DNA from: a virus
Length of the DNA: 64,000 bases
Strand: one strand, 5' to 3'
Virus record (IMG/VR): IMGVR_UViG_3300020125_000051
Coordinates: 17,008-81,007 of that record
Of this stretch, positions 36,692-45,319 are shown one piece after another. A program made the translations under genes and the position numbers. The notes under the pieces are model-generated. The model saw nothing but the letters and a program-made list of their open reading frames with translations. It had not been told where the DNA came from and made no database searches. Each line of letters opens with the position of its first letter. Position 1 is the first letter of the stretch.

Positions 36692-37035
36692 TCCGCACTG
36701 TCCGCGTAATCCTGTGAGATTCCATGTCCAATCGGATTAGCTTTGAAATCACGTTTCTTGACTTCTGTCCAGCGTGATTGAATTACTGTACTAAGATCAA
36801 TGTCTGCTTCATTGGCAACATCACAAATCTTAATAAACACGTCGCCAAGTTCTTTCTTGATTTCTTCTTGCCATTCAGTGTATGAGCCACGAACTTGTTG
36901 GTATTGTTTGAGAATGGCTCGACATAGCTCACCAACTTCTTCCGCTAGTCCTACTACGGCTGACATTGGTGTACCCTTGCCAAAGTTATGTTCTACCCAT
37001 TTTTCTACTTCGAATTGGTAATCTTCAATGTTCAT
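36688..37035 (-). CDS. MazG-like nucleotide pyrophosphohydrolase
   Basis: 115 aa. GLAEEVGELCRAILK and EIKKELGDVFIKICDVANE give the ExxE-12-28-ExxD metal site of MazG/dUTPase-like all-alpha enzymes. It hydrolyses NTP or dNTP, or lowers ppGpp-related signals; phage MazG often tunes host metabolism. Confidence 0.82.
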   Translation of the reverse strand: MNIEDYQFEVEKWVEHNFGKGTPMSAVVGLAEEVGELCRAILKQYQQVRGSYTEWQEEIKKELGDVFIKICDVANEADIDLSTVIQSRWTEVKKRDFKANPIGHGISQDYADSAE

Positions 37036-37171
37036 CTTTATCCTTAGGAGCTAACAATGGACGAAGCCTAGCTATTTGATGGTCTGTCAAAGGTGGCGCG
37101 TTATCAACCAACTTCTTGATATACTCATCAATGTCTATTACAGGCTTAGGCTTTGGCTTTGTCACGATCAT
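37025..37171 (-). CDS. Small conserved actinophage protein ('APPLT' type)
   Basis: 48 aa (…DEYIKKLVDNAPPLTDHQIARLRPLL…). The APPLT-x2-Q-x2-RL-x2-LL pattern is very common in actinophages, of unknown function. It overlaps the MazG start by 11 nt. Confidence 0.6.
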   Translation of the reverse strand: MIVTKPKPKPVIDIDEYIKKLVDNAPPLTDHQIARLRPLLAPKDKDEH

Positions 37172-37179
37172 CCCAACGC

Positions 37180-37302
37180 TTATTTGTCAGACGCTGAATC
37201 ACGCTTACCACCTGGATCCTTTATATCTTGATCCGTTCTACGTGGATTATCTTTCTTACCATCAGTTCTGGTGTGGTCTGGCTTCGGGTCTTTACTCATC
37301 AT
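37180..37302 (-). CDS. Charged disordered micro-protein
   Basis: 40 aa, nearly all Lys/Asp/Arg/Pro/Gly (MMSKDPKPDHTRTDGKKD...). GAGGTGAA lies just before ATGATG. It is probably disordered; function unknown. Confidence 0.45.
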   Translation of the reverse strand: MMSKDPKPDHTRTDGKKDNPRRTDQDIKDPGGKRDSASDK

Positions 37303-37303
37303 T

Positions 37304-37402
37304 TCACCTCACAACAAATAAGAGCATTCCAACATACACCACTAGTCCTCCACATCCCACAGTTAAGATGAGAGCAAGTATGAAGGATGCTACGTATTTC
37401 AC
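37304..37402 (-). CDS. Single-span membrane micro-protein
   Basis: 32 aa from a GTG that overlaps the preceding TGA (GTGA), with one helix (SFILALILTVGCGGLVVYVGMLLFVV). It ends 1 nt before the next ATG. The tight packing supports it. Confidence 0.42.
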   Translation of the reverse strand: MKYVASFILALILTVGCGGLVVYVGMLLFVVR

Positions 37403-37593
37403 TGAGATAGGGATTTTTCTGTCAATGCGCTTAATAACACTTTAACCATAGTAGCTAATGTAGATTCAATGGTTGGGCCAATTGCTTCCCAACCGTTATC
37501 ATTAGTACGGGCATAAGCATACCAATAACCATGCGGATATTGGTTAGATGATGCTGGATCAAAATCTAATTTAAAAGAATTAAATTCTGTCAT
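37399..37593 (-). CDS. Small hypothetical protein
   Basis: 64 aa from the ATG at 37593; an upstream extension to 37707 would overlap the nuclease gene by 86 nt. GYWYAYARTNDNGWEAIGPT suggests a small beta fold. Family not recognised. Confidence 0.5.
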   Translation of the reverse strand: MTEFNSFKLDFDPASSNQYPHGYWYAYARTNDNGWEAIGPTIESTLATMVKVLLSALTEKSLSQ

Positions 37594-37621
37594 GTCTTTT
37601 ATGTCATCCTTAACTATAAAC

Positions 37622-38887
37622 TCACTCAGTACTCGCTTCTTTTTCCTCGTAATAATGTAGTTCTTTCTTCTCAAACATTGTACTAAGTGTATACAGGTAA
37701 TCTTCACCCATATTTTGACCTAGACAAGGTTGTCTAAAAGAACACCAAGTACAAGAGAATCGTCCTGGCTGTGGATAAACCCGAGGTTCATCAATCATAT
37801 CTAACGCTTCAAGTGCAATGACCTTACCGGCATTCTCAACTTCAGCTTCATTCTTATGAATTTGATGGCGCTGCGTAAATCCTGGACCTTCACTAGATAA
37901 CCAATGTAGGTATTCATCGTATAGACCCATTTGCCAACCGTTAATATCATGTTTTTGTATTGTCTTAAGCGCTAGTTCTGGCGTGGTCATCGTCAGCTTG
38001 TTGGTCGAGACTAGCCGACCTTTGTAGGCTCGTTTAAGCACCTCAGGTGCTTGTGGGAACGTCTTTTTTATCTCGACGTAGACGAATCCGGCCACGGAAA
38101 TTCCAAGCGTAGATAATGCCCAAATGTAAGAGACTATCTGGTCATCTAGCTGTAGGAAAGAAGCTTCTTGGTCTTCATCTAATAAACGTGCGGTTGTTTT
38201 CCAGTCGACAATCCAGTATCGTCCTAGTTCATCTTGGAATAATGCGTCGAGTCGACCGCCATACGTTACTGGCAAACCTTTCCAATATTTAGAATTTTTA
38301 CCAAGATCCAATAATGTTACAGTTTTACCATTATGATCAATATATTGTATATCCAAATCTTCCTTAGAAGATTCATGTTTAATGAATTTGGTCCAGCACT
38401 GACTACACTTACACCACAATTGTTCATTGGTGTCAGGATGCTTAATAGGAACTTCAAATCCTACTTCAACTCTGATTGGTGTCCAGCGCTTGTCATAGTG
38501 AGGTGACATGTTGTTACAGTAATACCGAATCATGTTCAAGCCTAGATCAACTCTAGTCTTATATGATTCGAGAATTGTCACATCTGGATCTGAATTCATT
38601 TTTTGATAAGCTTTTAGCTGCTTGCTGCATCTCGTGCGAAATGCAACAAGCGCTAAATCAGTCCGAATTTCTAATGGAGACATCCAAGTTCGAGGTTCAT
38701 AGAAAATCTCCATAGCTTCATGGAATGCGACTCCAAACTCCAGTGGTTCCGCTGTTACCTGTGGGTAGTACATGTCACGGTACACCCAATGCCAACGACG
38801 TCGACACGCACGAAAAGCTCGTCGCTCGGATGTATGTATCTGGTGAGTAAGCTTGTTATCAATATACCACTGGATGTCTTGAGTCAC
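37622..38887 (-). CDS. RecB/Cas4-like PD-(D/E)XK nuclease
   Basis: 421 aa. RRAFRACRRRWHWVYRDMYYP and EFGVAFHEAMEIFY open the domain. GGRLDALFQDELGRYWIVDWKT provides the D…D-x-K active site. QLDDQIVSYIWALS is the conserved Q-x3-Y helix. Cys (FSCTWCSFRQPC with C at about 180 and 183) suggests an Fe-S cluster as in Cas4/AddB. It likely processes DNA ends in recombination with Sak4/SSB. Confidence 0.85.
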   Translation of the reverse strand: MTQDIQWYIDNKLTHQIHTSERRAFRACRRRWHWVYRDMYYPQVTAEPLEFGVAFHEAMEIFYEPRTWMSPLEIRTDLALVAFRTRCSKQLKAYQKMNSDPDVTILESYKTRVDLGLNMIRYYCNNMSPHYDKRWTPIRVEVGFEVPIKHPDTNEQLWCKCSQCWTKFIKHESSKEDLDIQYIDHNGKTVTLLDLGKNSKYWKGLPVTYGGRLDALFQDELGRYWIVDWKTTARLLDEDQEASFLQLDDQIVSYIWALSTLGISVAGFVYVEIKKTFPQAPEVLKRAYKGRLVSTNKLTMTTPELALKTIQKHDINGWQMGLYDEYLHWLSSEGPGFTQRHQIHKNEAEVENAGKVIALEALDMIDEPRVYPQPGRFSCTWCSFRQPCLGQNMGEDYLYTLSTMFEKKELHYYEEKEASTE

Positions 38888-39093
38888 TAATCTGGCCTTC
38901 CATAATTACCATCAACACGCGGATACAAGTGAACGTAATCTTCCCAAACTCTACCATAATTATTGGTTGACCATAGACAATATTCATCAGGTCTAAGTTC
39001 ATATAGATCAATGAGTTTGACAGCACTTACAAAGTGCTCATCACCATCGTTTCGTGATATAACAAATCCACCATGTAATGCGTACTTAGGCAT
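38887..39093 (-). CDS. Small conserved actinophage protein
   Basis: 68 aa from the ATG at 39093 (MPKYALHGGFVISRNDGDEHFVSAVKL...). FVISRNDGDEHFVSA with LYEL is a familiar actinophage small-protein pattern of unknown function. Confidence 0.6.
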   Translation of the reverse strand: MPKYALHGGFVISRNDGDEHFVSAVKLIDLYELRPDEYCLWSTNNYGRVWEDYVHLYPRVDGNYGRPD

Positions 39094-39146
39094 GTTGCTC
39101 CTAGTTATATTTATGTCATTGCTCACCGAAATGAGCAATCACAAAA

Positions 39147-39329
39147 TTATAACCCTCTTGCTTCTATCCTAATTCTTGCTTGTCCTTCACTACCAAAATC
39201 ATAGTTAATGTTTTCAACAATAAATACAATTTCTGGATAATGCACAAAAGTAAGCCTTTGAAAGATGCCGTGTAGCATGATAATAGGCATTTGATTTGGT
39301 GTTAGTTTCTTTTTCTTAAATGGCCACAT
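39147..39329 (-). CDS. Small hypothetical protein
   Basis: 60 aa, basic N-terminus then beta strands (IVFIVENINYDFG). It overlaps the neighbouring start. Unrecognised. Confidence 0.5.
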   Translation of the reverse strand: MWPFKKKKLTPNQMPIIMLHGIFQRLTFVHYPEIVFIVENINYDFGSEGQARIRIEARGL

Positions 39330-39586
39330 CAGTATAACTCACTGTGATCGTCAAACGATCTTGGAGTTTCAATCGGCTCTGAAATTGGCACTACCTTAAT
39401 AAATTCTTGTGGAATGATTTCGAAATTGTCTACGTATTGCAGAGCCTTAACGAAGTCTTCCCATTCGTTTTCGCGAAAAGTAAGTGTACCATTGCGGCCA
39501 TGAGTTGTTAGTTCATCAGTACCAGACCATACATTAACATGTACGTGTCCACCCAATTTTTGCCATCTAAGTCGAAAGTGTGTCAT
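39329..39586 (-). CDS. Small hypothetical protein
   Basis: 85 aa. HFRLRWQKLGGHVHVNVWSG and GTLTFRENEWEDFVKAL resemble a beta-hairpin/helix fold common in actinophage ORFans. It is closely spaced after the 55-aa gene upstream. Confidence 0.55.
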   Translation of the reverse strand: MTHFRLRWQKLGGHVHVNVWSGTDELTTHGRNGTLTFRENEWEDFVKALQYVDNFEIIPQEFIKVVPISEPIETPRSFDDHSELY

Positions 39587-39588
39587 TA

Positions 39589-39756
39589 TTAAGCTTCCTT
39601 ACCTCTATTAAACCAAGCTGTCCTACGTTTAGTTGCTGTTTCAAAAGCGGCTAAACAAGACATTAAATACTTAGCTAAGATTATGTCTGGTGTATCTGAA
39701 AAGCTTTCTCTACTGTGTTTATTAAGTAAGTCTCTAAGCTCTTCTTCAAGAGGCAT
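39589..39756 (-). CDS. Small conserved actinophage protein
   Basis: 55 aa (PLEEELRDLLNKHSRESFSD, then TPDIILAKYLMSCLAAFETA). The helix-rich 'ES-x-SDTPDxxLAxxL' pattern recurs in actinophages. It overlaps the next gene upstream by 11 nt and stops 2 nt before the gene at 39586. Confidence 0.62.
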   Translation of the reverse strand: MPLEEELRDLLNKHSRESFSDTPDIILAKYLMSCLAAFETATKRRTAWFNRGKEA

Positions 39757-39991
39757 CTTCAACATCATCCAATTCTTCTATAGTTTCACCAATGCAATCA
39801 TCTTTAGAGTTAGCAGTTTGTGATCTACCGCAAATACTACAAACCCAATTATGTTCGAGTGGAGGCTTATAAGTTTTACGTAGTGCTATTAATATAATAT
39901 CTGTTAGTGGCAACATTTCGTCCTCTGCCACATTTTTATAAAATGATAGTTCTCTTTCGTCAATTCTAAATGAATATACTTTTTTAGTCAT
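39746..39991 (-). CDS. Zn-finger and RHH-like small protein
   Basis: 81 aa from the ATG at 39991. The N-terminus (KKVYSFRIDERELSFYKNVA...LTDIILIALRKTY) looks like a ribbon-helix-helix DNA-binding unit. A C-terminal CSICGRSQTANSKDDC could bind zinc. It may be a transcription regulator. Confidence 0.55.
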   Translation of the reverse strand: MTKKVYSFRIDERELSFYKNVAEDEMLPLTDIILIALRKTYKPPLEHNWVCSICGRSQTANSKDDCIGETIEELDDVEDAS

Positions 39992-40247
39992 CGTCGCTAG
40001 GTTCTCCTGGACACTTAGATCCAATGCTTGAGTACCACATCTGGTCACAATGAAAACACATTGGACCTTCTATTGTAAGAAGATTTTCAGTATCAAAGTT
40101 TTGTTGTGATCTTGCTGGTTCTTCTACTTTGAATACAGCAACAAAAATCCAAAGATGGCGACCCGCGTATTCAGGCATGGTAGCATGAATTTTACGCGGG
40201 TCGCCTCTCTGAATAATTCCTGAATTTGTAATAAAAGCTTTATTCAT
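39984..40247 (-). CDS. Small hypothetical protein with CxxC
   Basis: 87 aa from the ATG at 40247. HLWIFVAVFKVEEPARS then MCFHCDQMWYSSIGSKCPG gives three Cys and one His. The start overlaps the helicase stop by 8 nt. Confidence 0.55.
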   Translation of the reverse strand: MNKAFITNSGIIQRGDPRKIHATMPEYAGRHLWIFVAVFKVEEPARSQQNFDTENLLTIEGPMCFHCDQMWYSSIGSKCPGEPSDDD

Positions 40248-41631
40248 CGTCATCCTCATCTAACTCTTCAAACGTTGGATCGATTTTGGTGTCACCAATT
40301 AGTCGCTTGATCCAAGACCACTTCTGCTGAATTACCTTAATTCGCTTAGCATCAATGGTATCATTAGCGAGAATGTCAATTACTTGGACGGCACTTCGTT
40401 GTCCGATTCGGTGGAGTCGGTCTTCGGCCTGGAGGTTAAGAGCATTTGACCATGACCGATCAATGAATACAACGGTACTTGCCGCAGTAAGCGTAATTCC
40501 AACCCCACCGGCAGATATAGTTCCAGCAAATACTTGAATTTTGCCCTCTTGAAAATTGGTAATAATTCTTGCCCTCTCATCGTTAGGGGTTTCACCAATG
40601 AACTTCCCACAGGTAATACCTTTCTTTTCGAGTCGAGTGGCTAGAAGCTTAATAACTTGGGCAAACTGACTGAAAACTACAATCTGCTCATTAGTTGATT
40701 GAATTATCTCAACTAATGCGTCAATTTTGGCTGAAGGTTCGGACAAAAACATTTTGCCCTTATCTTCATCAAACTCAGCAAATGCGCAAGCAAATTGCTG
40801 CAATCTGGTGAGTTGGGCAATCACCACAGGAGCAACTACAGCTTCATGTTCGTGCTCACCAATCCAAGCAAGCATGTTCTCTTTCATGGAATTGTAGGCA
40901 CGACGTTGCTGTGGATGAAGATCAACTCTTACTTCTGTGTAATACTTTTCGGGAAGGTCGAACAGAACTTCTTCTTTGCGACGACGTACGTAAAAACCTT
41001 CCATTTGCCGCTGTAGTTCTTCGGCGTTGTTCACACCAATAATAGTCTTGTAACCGTTGAAGTTATCAAAGATGATATGGTTGTTGTAGTACTTCCAATA
41101 GCTACTCCAGAAATTCGGATATAGCCAATTCAAAATACTCCAAAGATCATCCGGTTTATCAAATGCAGGCGTTCCGGTTAGTGCTGTCTTGTAGCCTGTG
41201 GGAATTGCCTTCAAATGAACAGATTGCTTCGATTTTCTATTTTGTAATGCATGTGCTTCATCTGCAATAATATGGAACCACTTTACGTCTTCAAGTTCTG
41301 GAATTAAACGTAATGCTGGCCAATGCATAATGAATACATCATAAACATCATCTTCAAGCTCACTAGTGAAGTGAGTACGATCTTTGTTGTTTATAGGTAA
41401 AATTCTAAGATCAGGTGCCCACTGGAACCATGCTTTCGTCCAGGTGGACACCATGGCCAGTGGGCACACGATCAAAGTCTTTAGTTTGTAATTAGGAAAC
41501 TCTGCCCGGCGACGTAAATCAAGTGCAATAGCTTCGTGAGTCTTACCAAGACCCATATCATCACCGATGAGCACAGATTGTACGCGCTGTAGTTTGTTTA
41601 CTGCTTCTTCTTGAAATGGAAAAAGTTTCAT
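40240..41631 (-). CDS. SNF2-family DNA translocase/helicase
   Basis: 463 aa with motif I DDMGLGKT (about residue 24), Ia LIVCPLAMVSTW, II ADEAH, III TALTGTP, IV FSQFAQVI, V GGVGITLTAASTVVFID and VI QAEDRLHRIGQ. Both RecA lobes are complete; this is a compact SNF2 helicase. It may drive branch migration or replication restart. Confidence 0.93.
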   Translation of the reverse strand: MKLFPFQEEAVNKLQRVQSVLIGDDMGLGKTHEAIALDLRRRAEFPNYKLKTLIVCPLAMVSTWTKAWFQWAPDLRILPINNKDRTHFTSELEDDVYDVFIMHWPALRLIPELEDVKWFHIIADEAHALQNRKSKQSVHLKAIPTGYKTALTGTPAFDKPDDLWSILNWLYPNFWSSYWKYYNNHIIFDNFNGYKTIIGVNNAEELQRQMEGFYVRRRKEEVLFDLPEKYYTEVRVDLHPQQRRAYNSMKENMLAWIGEHEHEAVVAPVVIAQLTRLQQFACAFAEFDEDKGKMFLSEPSAKIDALVEIIQSTNEQIVVFSQFAQVIKLLATRLEKKGITCGKFIGETPNDERARIITNFQEGKIQVFAGTISAGGVGITLTAASTVVFIDRSWSNALNLQAEDRLHRIGQRSAVQVIDILANDTIDAKRIKVIQQKWSWIKRLIGDTKIDPTFEELDEDDDE

Positions 41632-41650
41632 GGTTGTCTCACCTCCTAAT

Positions 41651-41965
41651 TTATCTTGTTTCCCCTCCGGTTAGTTGCTGTGATAATAGTGCTTGGTTTG
41701 CACGTTCTACAGCCTCATCGGAACGAGGTGGTAGTTTTGGAAAACTTTTAGCTCTATTGGTAGATGGTGGTGGCACTGTACCATCACGATTTACCGTGAT
41801 TACATAGGTTGTGTCGTACCATCTACATCTATTGTTCATGCACCTAAAAGTGTGCAATGTATTGCCGCGTGATCCTGGTTTTACACTCTCAGCTACGCCG
41901 GGAGTTTCACAAATAGGACAACGTCTGGCTTCATCGTATGTCGTGTCCACTATGAGAATGTCCAT
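41651..41965 (-). CDS. Zinc-ribbon protein
   Basis: 104 aa from the ATG at 41965. CPICETPG and FRCMNNRCRWYDTTYVITVN form a zinc ribbon, a type often found in actinophage genomes. The polar C-terminus has a helix (SDEAVERANQALLSQQ). Confidence 0.58.
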   Translation of the reverse strand: MDILIVDTTYDEARRCPICETPGVAESVKPGSRGNTLHTFRCMNNRCRWYDTTYVITVNRDGTVPPPSTNRAKSFPKLPPRSDEAVERANQALLSQQLTGGETR

Positions 41966-42428
41966 CCAATTCCGCTGAAACAATTTTAATCGCAGCTTCC
42001 AAATTAGATACTCTAATTCGAAGATCAGCTAATTCTTGTAACGTTTGTTGCCATTTATTTGGCGCAATCCTCGAATTTGTGGAACCTTGACCTTCTCTAA
42101 AAGCGTTAAACTGTTCTACTGTTGGCTTATAGTGTAGCAGATAAACACTTTTGGAACTAGGTCCACCTCTTTTCAAAGAGGTGAAACAGCGCATTGTATT
42201 TAGTAGAACTGAGGCATCGTTAACAGCCGAACTTGATAATCCAATTTCTTTTGATATACCATTACCTCTAACGTTTCCAATAAAAAGCTGGATCAATTCA
42301 TTTGGATTTTCTACTGGAAATCCATATTCAAGTAGATATTCGGCTTTAACTTCTCTACTGTTAGCAAACATATAGTTTATAATGTCTAATGCATTTCTAA
42401 ATGCAACAGTGGTGCCATCTGGGCTCAT
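41931..42428 (-). CDS. Putative DNA-binding protein with C-terminal coiled coil
   Basis: 165 aa. NGISKEIGLSSSAVNDASVLLNTM reads like a winged-helix recognition unit. The C-terminus (LQELADLRIRVSNLEAAIKIV) is a coiled coil. A regulatory role is suggested by this combination but not shown. Confidence 0.5.
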   Translation of the reverse strand: MSPDGTTVAFRNALDIINYMFANSREVKAEYLLEYGFPVENPNELIQLFIGNVRGNGISKEIGLSSSAVNDASVLLNTMRCFTSLKRGGPSSKSVYLLHYKPTVEQFNAFREGQGSTNSRIAPNKWQQTLQELADLRIRVSNLEAAIKIVSAELDGHSHSGHDIR

Positions 42429-43298
42429 TTACTTTTCCTTTGTAAAGGGAACCGGGAATGGCTCACCACTACGCCATGAAATGGCACTACGACGTGTTCC
42501 ATTGACAAAATCATTCCAGGTTTTGATATAGTAAGCAAGATGCAAAACGGCATCTCTTCTAACACCAGTAGTACCCTTTGACCTAATTAGGTAATTTCTA
42601 AGTACTAGAATTGGACTATCCTTGGTTAGATTCTCGCCTGTTCTAAGCGATTCCAAGAAATCTTCATGCTGTCCTTCTGGATAAGCACGCTCACACACGT
42701 AATATCCTACAGTAGCGGCAGATGCAATCATGCCAACACCTACTAGTGGTGTACAATATGGAAGATATTCATCAATTCGAGACATCTGAACAGTTTTGAG
42801 AATCTGCTCGTTTGGTACCTTAACTCGCTTCCAGAACTTAAACTCATGCTCATCAAACAAGTAAAGCAAACGAGCACAAGCGGCTAGATGGAGTTGATTT
42901 GCATATCCAGCGATTGCAAGAATTTGCTGTGCAGACCGCGCAAGACCCATATCTAGATATTTGAAGATATCTTCATCTAGACCCCAAGTTACTTGGAATT
43001 GAATCTTAATCTTCGGTTGTGGTGGATATACGGTATCACCTTCGGTTGCACCTTCTTCGGCTGCCTGCACTAATGCAAGTAGTCGATGCTGTCCATCCGC
43101 CAAATGAGCTTTCTTGTTAAAGCCAATGCCTTGATGAGTTAGGCGCCAATTTCCCTTAAGCATTTCAAGTGCATAATTGTTTACTATTCTTATACTAACT
43201 GGTCGGTTTGTGCCATCTACTCCACGCTCGTAGGGTAGATTAGCTGCAAGAAATTCTTTAGCCTTATTAACGTCTATTACTGTAGTTTCTGTTTTCAC
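42429..43298 (-). CDS. ParB/Srx-fold phage protein
   Basis: 289 aa. IGFNKKAHLADGQHRLLALVQA contains the ParB-like DGQHR motif (about residue 66), followed by a helical C-terminus. ParB-fold proteins may be CTP-binding clamps or nucleases; in phages the function is open. It is co-oriented with a 79-aa HTH protein that overlaps its start. Confidence 0.65.
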   Translation of the reverse strand: MKTETTVIDVNKAKEFLAANLPYERGVDGTNRPVSIRIVNNYALEMLKGNWRLTHQGIGFNKKAHLADGQHRLLALVQAAEEGATEGDTVYPPQPKIKIQFQVTWGLDEDIFKYLDMGLARSAQQILAIAGYANQLHLAACARLLYLFDEHEFKFWKRVKVPNEQILKTVQMSRIDEYLPYCTPLVGVGMIASAATVGYYVCERAYPEGQHEDFLESLRTGENLTKDSPILVLRNYLIRSKGTTGVRRDAVLHLAYYIKTWNDFVNGTRRSAISWRSGEPFPVPFTKEK

Positions 43299-43506
43299 TA
43301 TTTGTACTCCATGTACGCATTAACCAATAAATTGTAGTTCTGCCTATTCCAGTCATCATAGCTAAACCTGTTACTGGTTGAGTTTTTGCGGCTAGAACGA
43401 ATAAATTTGCAACTTGTTCTCTGGCTTCTATAACTTCAGTTTCTGCTGTCTTTAATCGATTTACCGCCTCCATAAGAGCCTGATTAACACTCATATTAGG
43501 CTCCAA
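43267..43506 (-). CDS. Small HTH protein
   Basis: 79 aa. The N-terminal helix (LMEAVNRLKTAETEVIEAREQ) and LAMMTGIGRTTIYWLMRTW match a helix-turn-helix of the recombinase/regulator type. It likely controls or accompanies the ParB-fold protein. Confidence 0.55.
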   Translation of the reverse strand: MEPNMSVNQALMEAVNRLKTAETEVIEAREQVANLFVLAAKTQPVTGLAMMTGIGRTTIYWLMRTWSTNSENRNYSNRR

Positions 43507-44221
43507 AATTCTTGATTATATTAGTTGAATTGACGTTTAGCCAGGAATACTGAAACCAAGCACGAGTAGCTGTGGTACTAATACCACCAGATAGTGGATT
43601 ACCAAAATTCAGATAAGCATTGTTTGCTGAAATTGGATTAGCCATGCCCTCTATGTATATCTGAACATTTTGTTCGTGCCGCTTTTTTGCTGCTTCTTCT
43701 TCTTGCTTTTCTTTTGCCCAAGCCAGAAGTTCCTCATCTGGTGGGAAGTTTTTGCATAATGTAGCAAAATTATTATAAAATGGTATATTATATACGTGCG
43801 CAACATCTAACAATGTTGTAAATGCCGGATCTGAATGCATTGGAAATCGAGCTATTGCTAGTATTTCTGCTTTTTCGGCTCGGAAACCTCTAGTACCTCT
43901 AGCAATTGTGCCAGTACCTTCAACCACACCAATTACCAAATGATCAGTGCTTAAACTTATACTACCGTAGGCTAAATCAGCTAAATCATCTGGTGAGTAT
44001 CTAGCATAAAAACCACAGGTACATTTTGGCTCGAATTTGTGATTTGCAATTTCACCACATACAGTGGTGACTTTATTACACATTGCGTGATTCAGTCCTG
44101 GCTGCCAAGTATACCCAGCATTAATGGCATGTAAACCTGTCGCATTGACATGCCAAAACCGGTAGCCACGTAAGCTACCGGCAACTAGTGGTTTATCATC
44201 ACTATACTCGTTCGAGGACAA
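43496..44221 (-). CDS. Conserved actinophage protein with Cys/His cluster
   Basis: 241 aa. YRFWHVNATGLHAINAGYTWQPGLNHAMC with CTCGFYARY and HLVIGVVEGTG is a widespread actinobacterial phage pattern. A helical, Glu/Lys-rich middle (LAWAKEKQEEEAAKKRHEQN) follows. Function unknown. Confidence 0.65.
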   Translation of the reverse strand: MSSNEYSDDKPLVAGSLRGYRFWHVNATGLHAINAGYTWQPGLNHAMCNKVTTVCGEIANHKFEPKCTCGFYARYSPDDLADLAYGSISLSTDHLVIGVVEGTGTIARGTRGFRAEKAEILAIARFPMHSDPAFTTLLDVAHVYNIPFYNNFATLCKNFPPDEELLAWAKEKQEEEAAKKRHEQNVQIYIEGMANPISANNAYLNFGNPLSGGISTTATRAWFQYSWLNVNSTNIIKNFGA

Positions 44222-44330
44222 TGGGTTCCTCCTGAGGTACTTTTTCTAACCGCTCAGGTTCTACAGGTGCAGGAGTAGCATCTAGCTTTTCATAAACTGC
44301 AACTTGAACTACTTCTCCAATGTCACACAT
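44202..44330 (-). CDS. Acidic micro-protein
   Basis: 42 aa (MCDIGEVVQVAVYEKLDATP, then Glu/Pro/Val-rich PQEEPIVLERV). AAAGGAATGAA lies before the ATG. It overlaps the following gene's start by 20 nt. Confidence 0.42.
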   Translation of the reverse strand: MCDIGEVVQVAVYEKLDATPAPVEPERLEKVPQEEPIVLERV

Positions 44331-44353
44331 TTCATTCCTTTCTAAATATTATG

Positions 44354-44425
44354 TGGACCAGGCAGGAATCGAACCTACGACACGAAGATTAAGAGTCATC
44401 TGCTCTACCATTGAGCTACTGGTCC
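44354..44425 (-). tRNA. tRNA-Lys (CTT)
   Basis: Acceptor GGACCAG/CTGGTCC, T loop TTCGATT and anticodon loop CTCTTAA. One T·T mismatch is in the anticodon stem. The 3' end is not CCA. It is the first tRNA of the array in map order. Confidence 0.9.
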
Positions 44426-44486
44426 AATGTTAGCCTACTGCCATGATCATGTCAATAGCCTAACATACATTGATTAATTTAAATAC

Positions 44487-44960
44487 TTAAAACCATGTGT
44501 AGTAGTCCCAGCGCTTTTCATACATAATAAGCGATGGTACGTAATTAGCTTCAATTTGATGCTTCCACATTAGCATTCGGCCAGTTCGACCGTTACCATC
44601 AACAAATGGATGTATATGCTCAAACCTTACATGTTCATGAATTGGATCTAAGGTGAACCAATTCAACATGTGTGTCAGCCAATCATCCATTCTTTCTTGA
44701 ATTTCACGCCAATGTGGACACATTCTGCCACCAACAGTAACATTGTTGACACGGTATGATCCTGCGCCACCAGTTCTAGCCGGTAGTAGATTCTTCATGA
44801 TAAGACCATGAAGATGGAGAATCATTTCTCCGGTAAATGGCATTGATTGCTTAATAAGCCATTGCCATGCGACTAAGCTTTGTTCTATTTCTCTTGGATC
44901 TGTAACACTCTCGATTAAATTCGATTGCGTGATATGTTCACGCATATCGAACTCACTCAT
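44487..44960 (-). CDS. Fic-domain protein (AMPylase-like)
   Basis: 157 aa from the ATG at 44960, which overlaps the upstream stop (ATGAGTGA). The catalytic Fic motif HPFVDGNGRTGR (HPFx(D/E)GNGRxxR) is intact. An N-terminal SNLIESV resembles the (S/T)xxxE(G/N) inhibitory helix, but with Ser instead of Gly/Asn. It could AMPylate a host protein; length is typical for a minimal Fic. The enzyme target is unknown. Confidence 0.88.
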   Translation of the reverse strand: MSEFDMREHITQSNLIESVTDPREIEQSLVAWQWLIKQSMPFTGEMILHLHGLIMKNLLPARTGGAGSYRVNNVTVGGRMCPHWREIQERMDDWLTHMLNWFTLDPIHEHVRFEHIHPFVDGNGRTGRMLMWKHQIEANYVPSLIMYEKRWDYYTWF

Positions 44961-45243
44961 CATCGTCGTCGTCATCTGGATCCCAACCTAGTTCATCTTC
45001 GATTTCTTGTTTAGCTTCATAAAACTGTTCTTTGGCATAGATATCATCCATTTTAGATTGAACACGTATGGGTTCAATACCAAGTACTAGTCTTTCGTAG
45101 TTCATCTTAGATGGCTTACGACATCTACTACAAACCCACAGACCTGATGAAACGTCTAGCGTAAAACCATCTTGTTTCTGCCATACACCTCTGATGATAC
45201 AGTTACACCACGGGTGGATGTTCATTTCCAGTCTGTACACCAT
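44953..45243 (-). CDS. Small Cys-rich zinc protein
   Basis: 96 aa from the ATG at 45243; an ATG at 45225 is also possible. NIHPWCNCI and WVCSRCRKPSK give a four-Cys zinc site familiar in actinophages. The C-terminus is acidic and ends in a run of Asp. It is coupled to Fic. Confidence 0.6.
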   Translation of the reverse strand: MVYRLEMNIHPWCNCIIRGVWQKQDGFTLDVSSGLWVCSRCRKPSKMNYERLVLGIEPIRVQSKMDDIYAKEQFYEAKQEIEDELGWDPDDDDDDE

Positions 45244-45258
45244 CAATAATGTCCAATT

Positions 45259-45318
45259 CTATTTTTGCCCAATAAGTTTTTGTAGTTCTAGTGTAATGAT
45301 CAAATCTACTTTCAACAT
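45259..45318 (-). CDS. 19-codon peptide abutting tRNA-Arg
   Basis: 19 codons, starting at an ATG exactly two bases downstream of the tRNA-Arg discriminator base. The peptide MLKVDLIITLELQKLIGQK is a predicted amphipathic helix. It would be nearly leaderless after tRNA 3' maturation. Small size keeps confidence low; see the tRNA punctuation finding. Confidence 0.35.
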   Translation of the reverse strand: MLKVDLIITLELQKLIGQK

Positions 45319-45319
45319 G

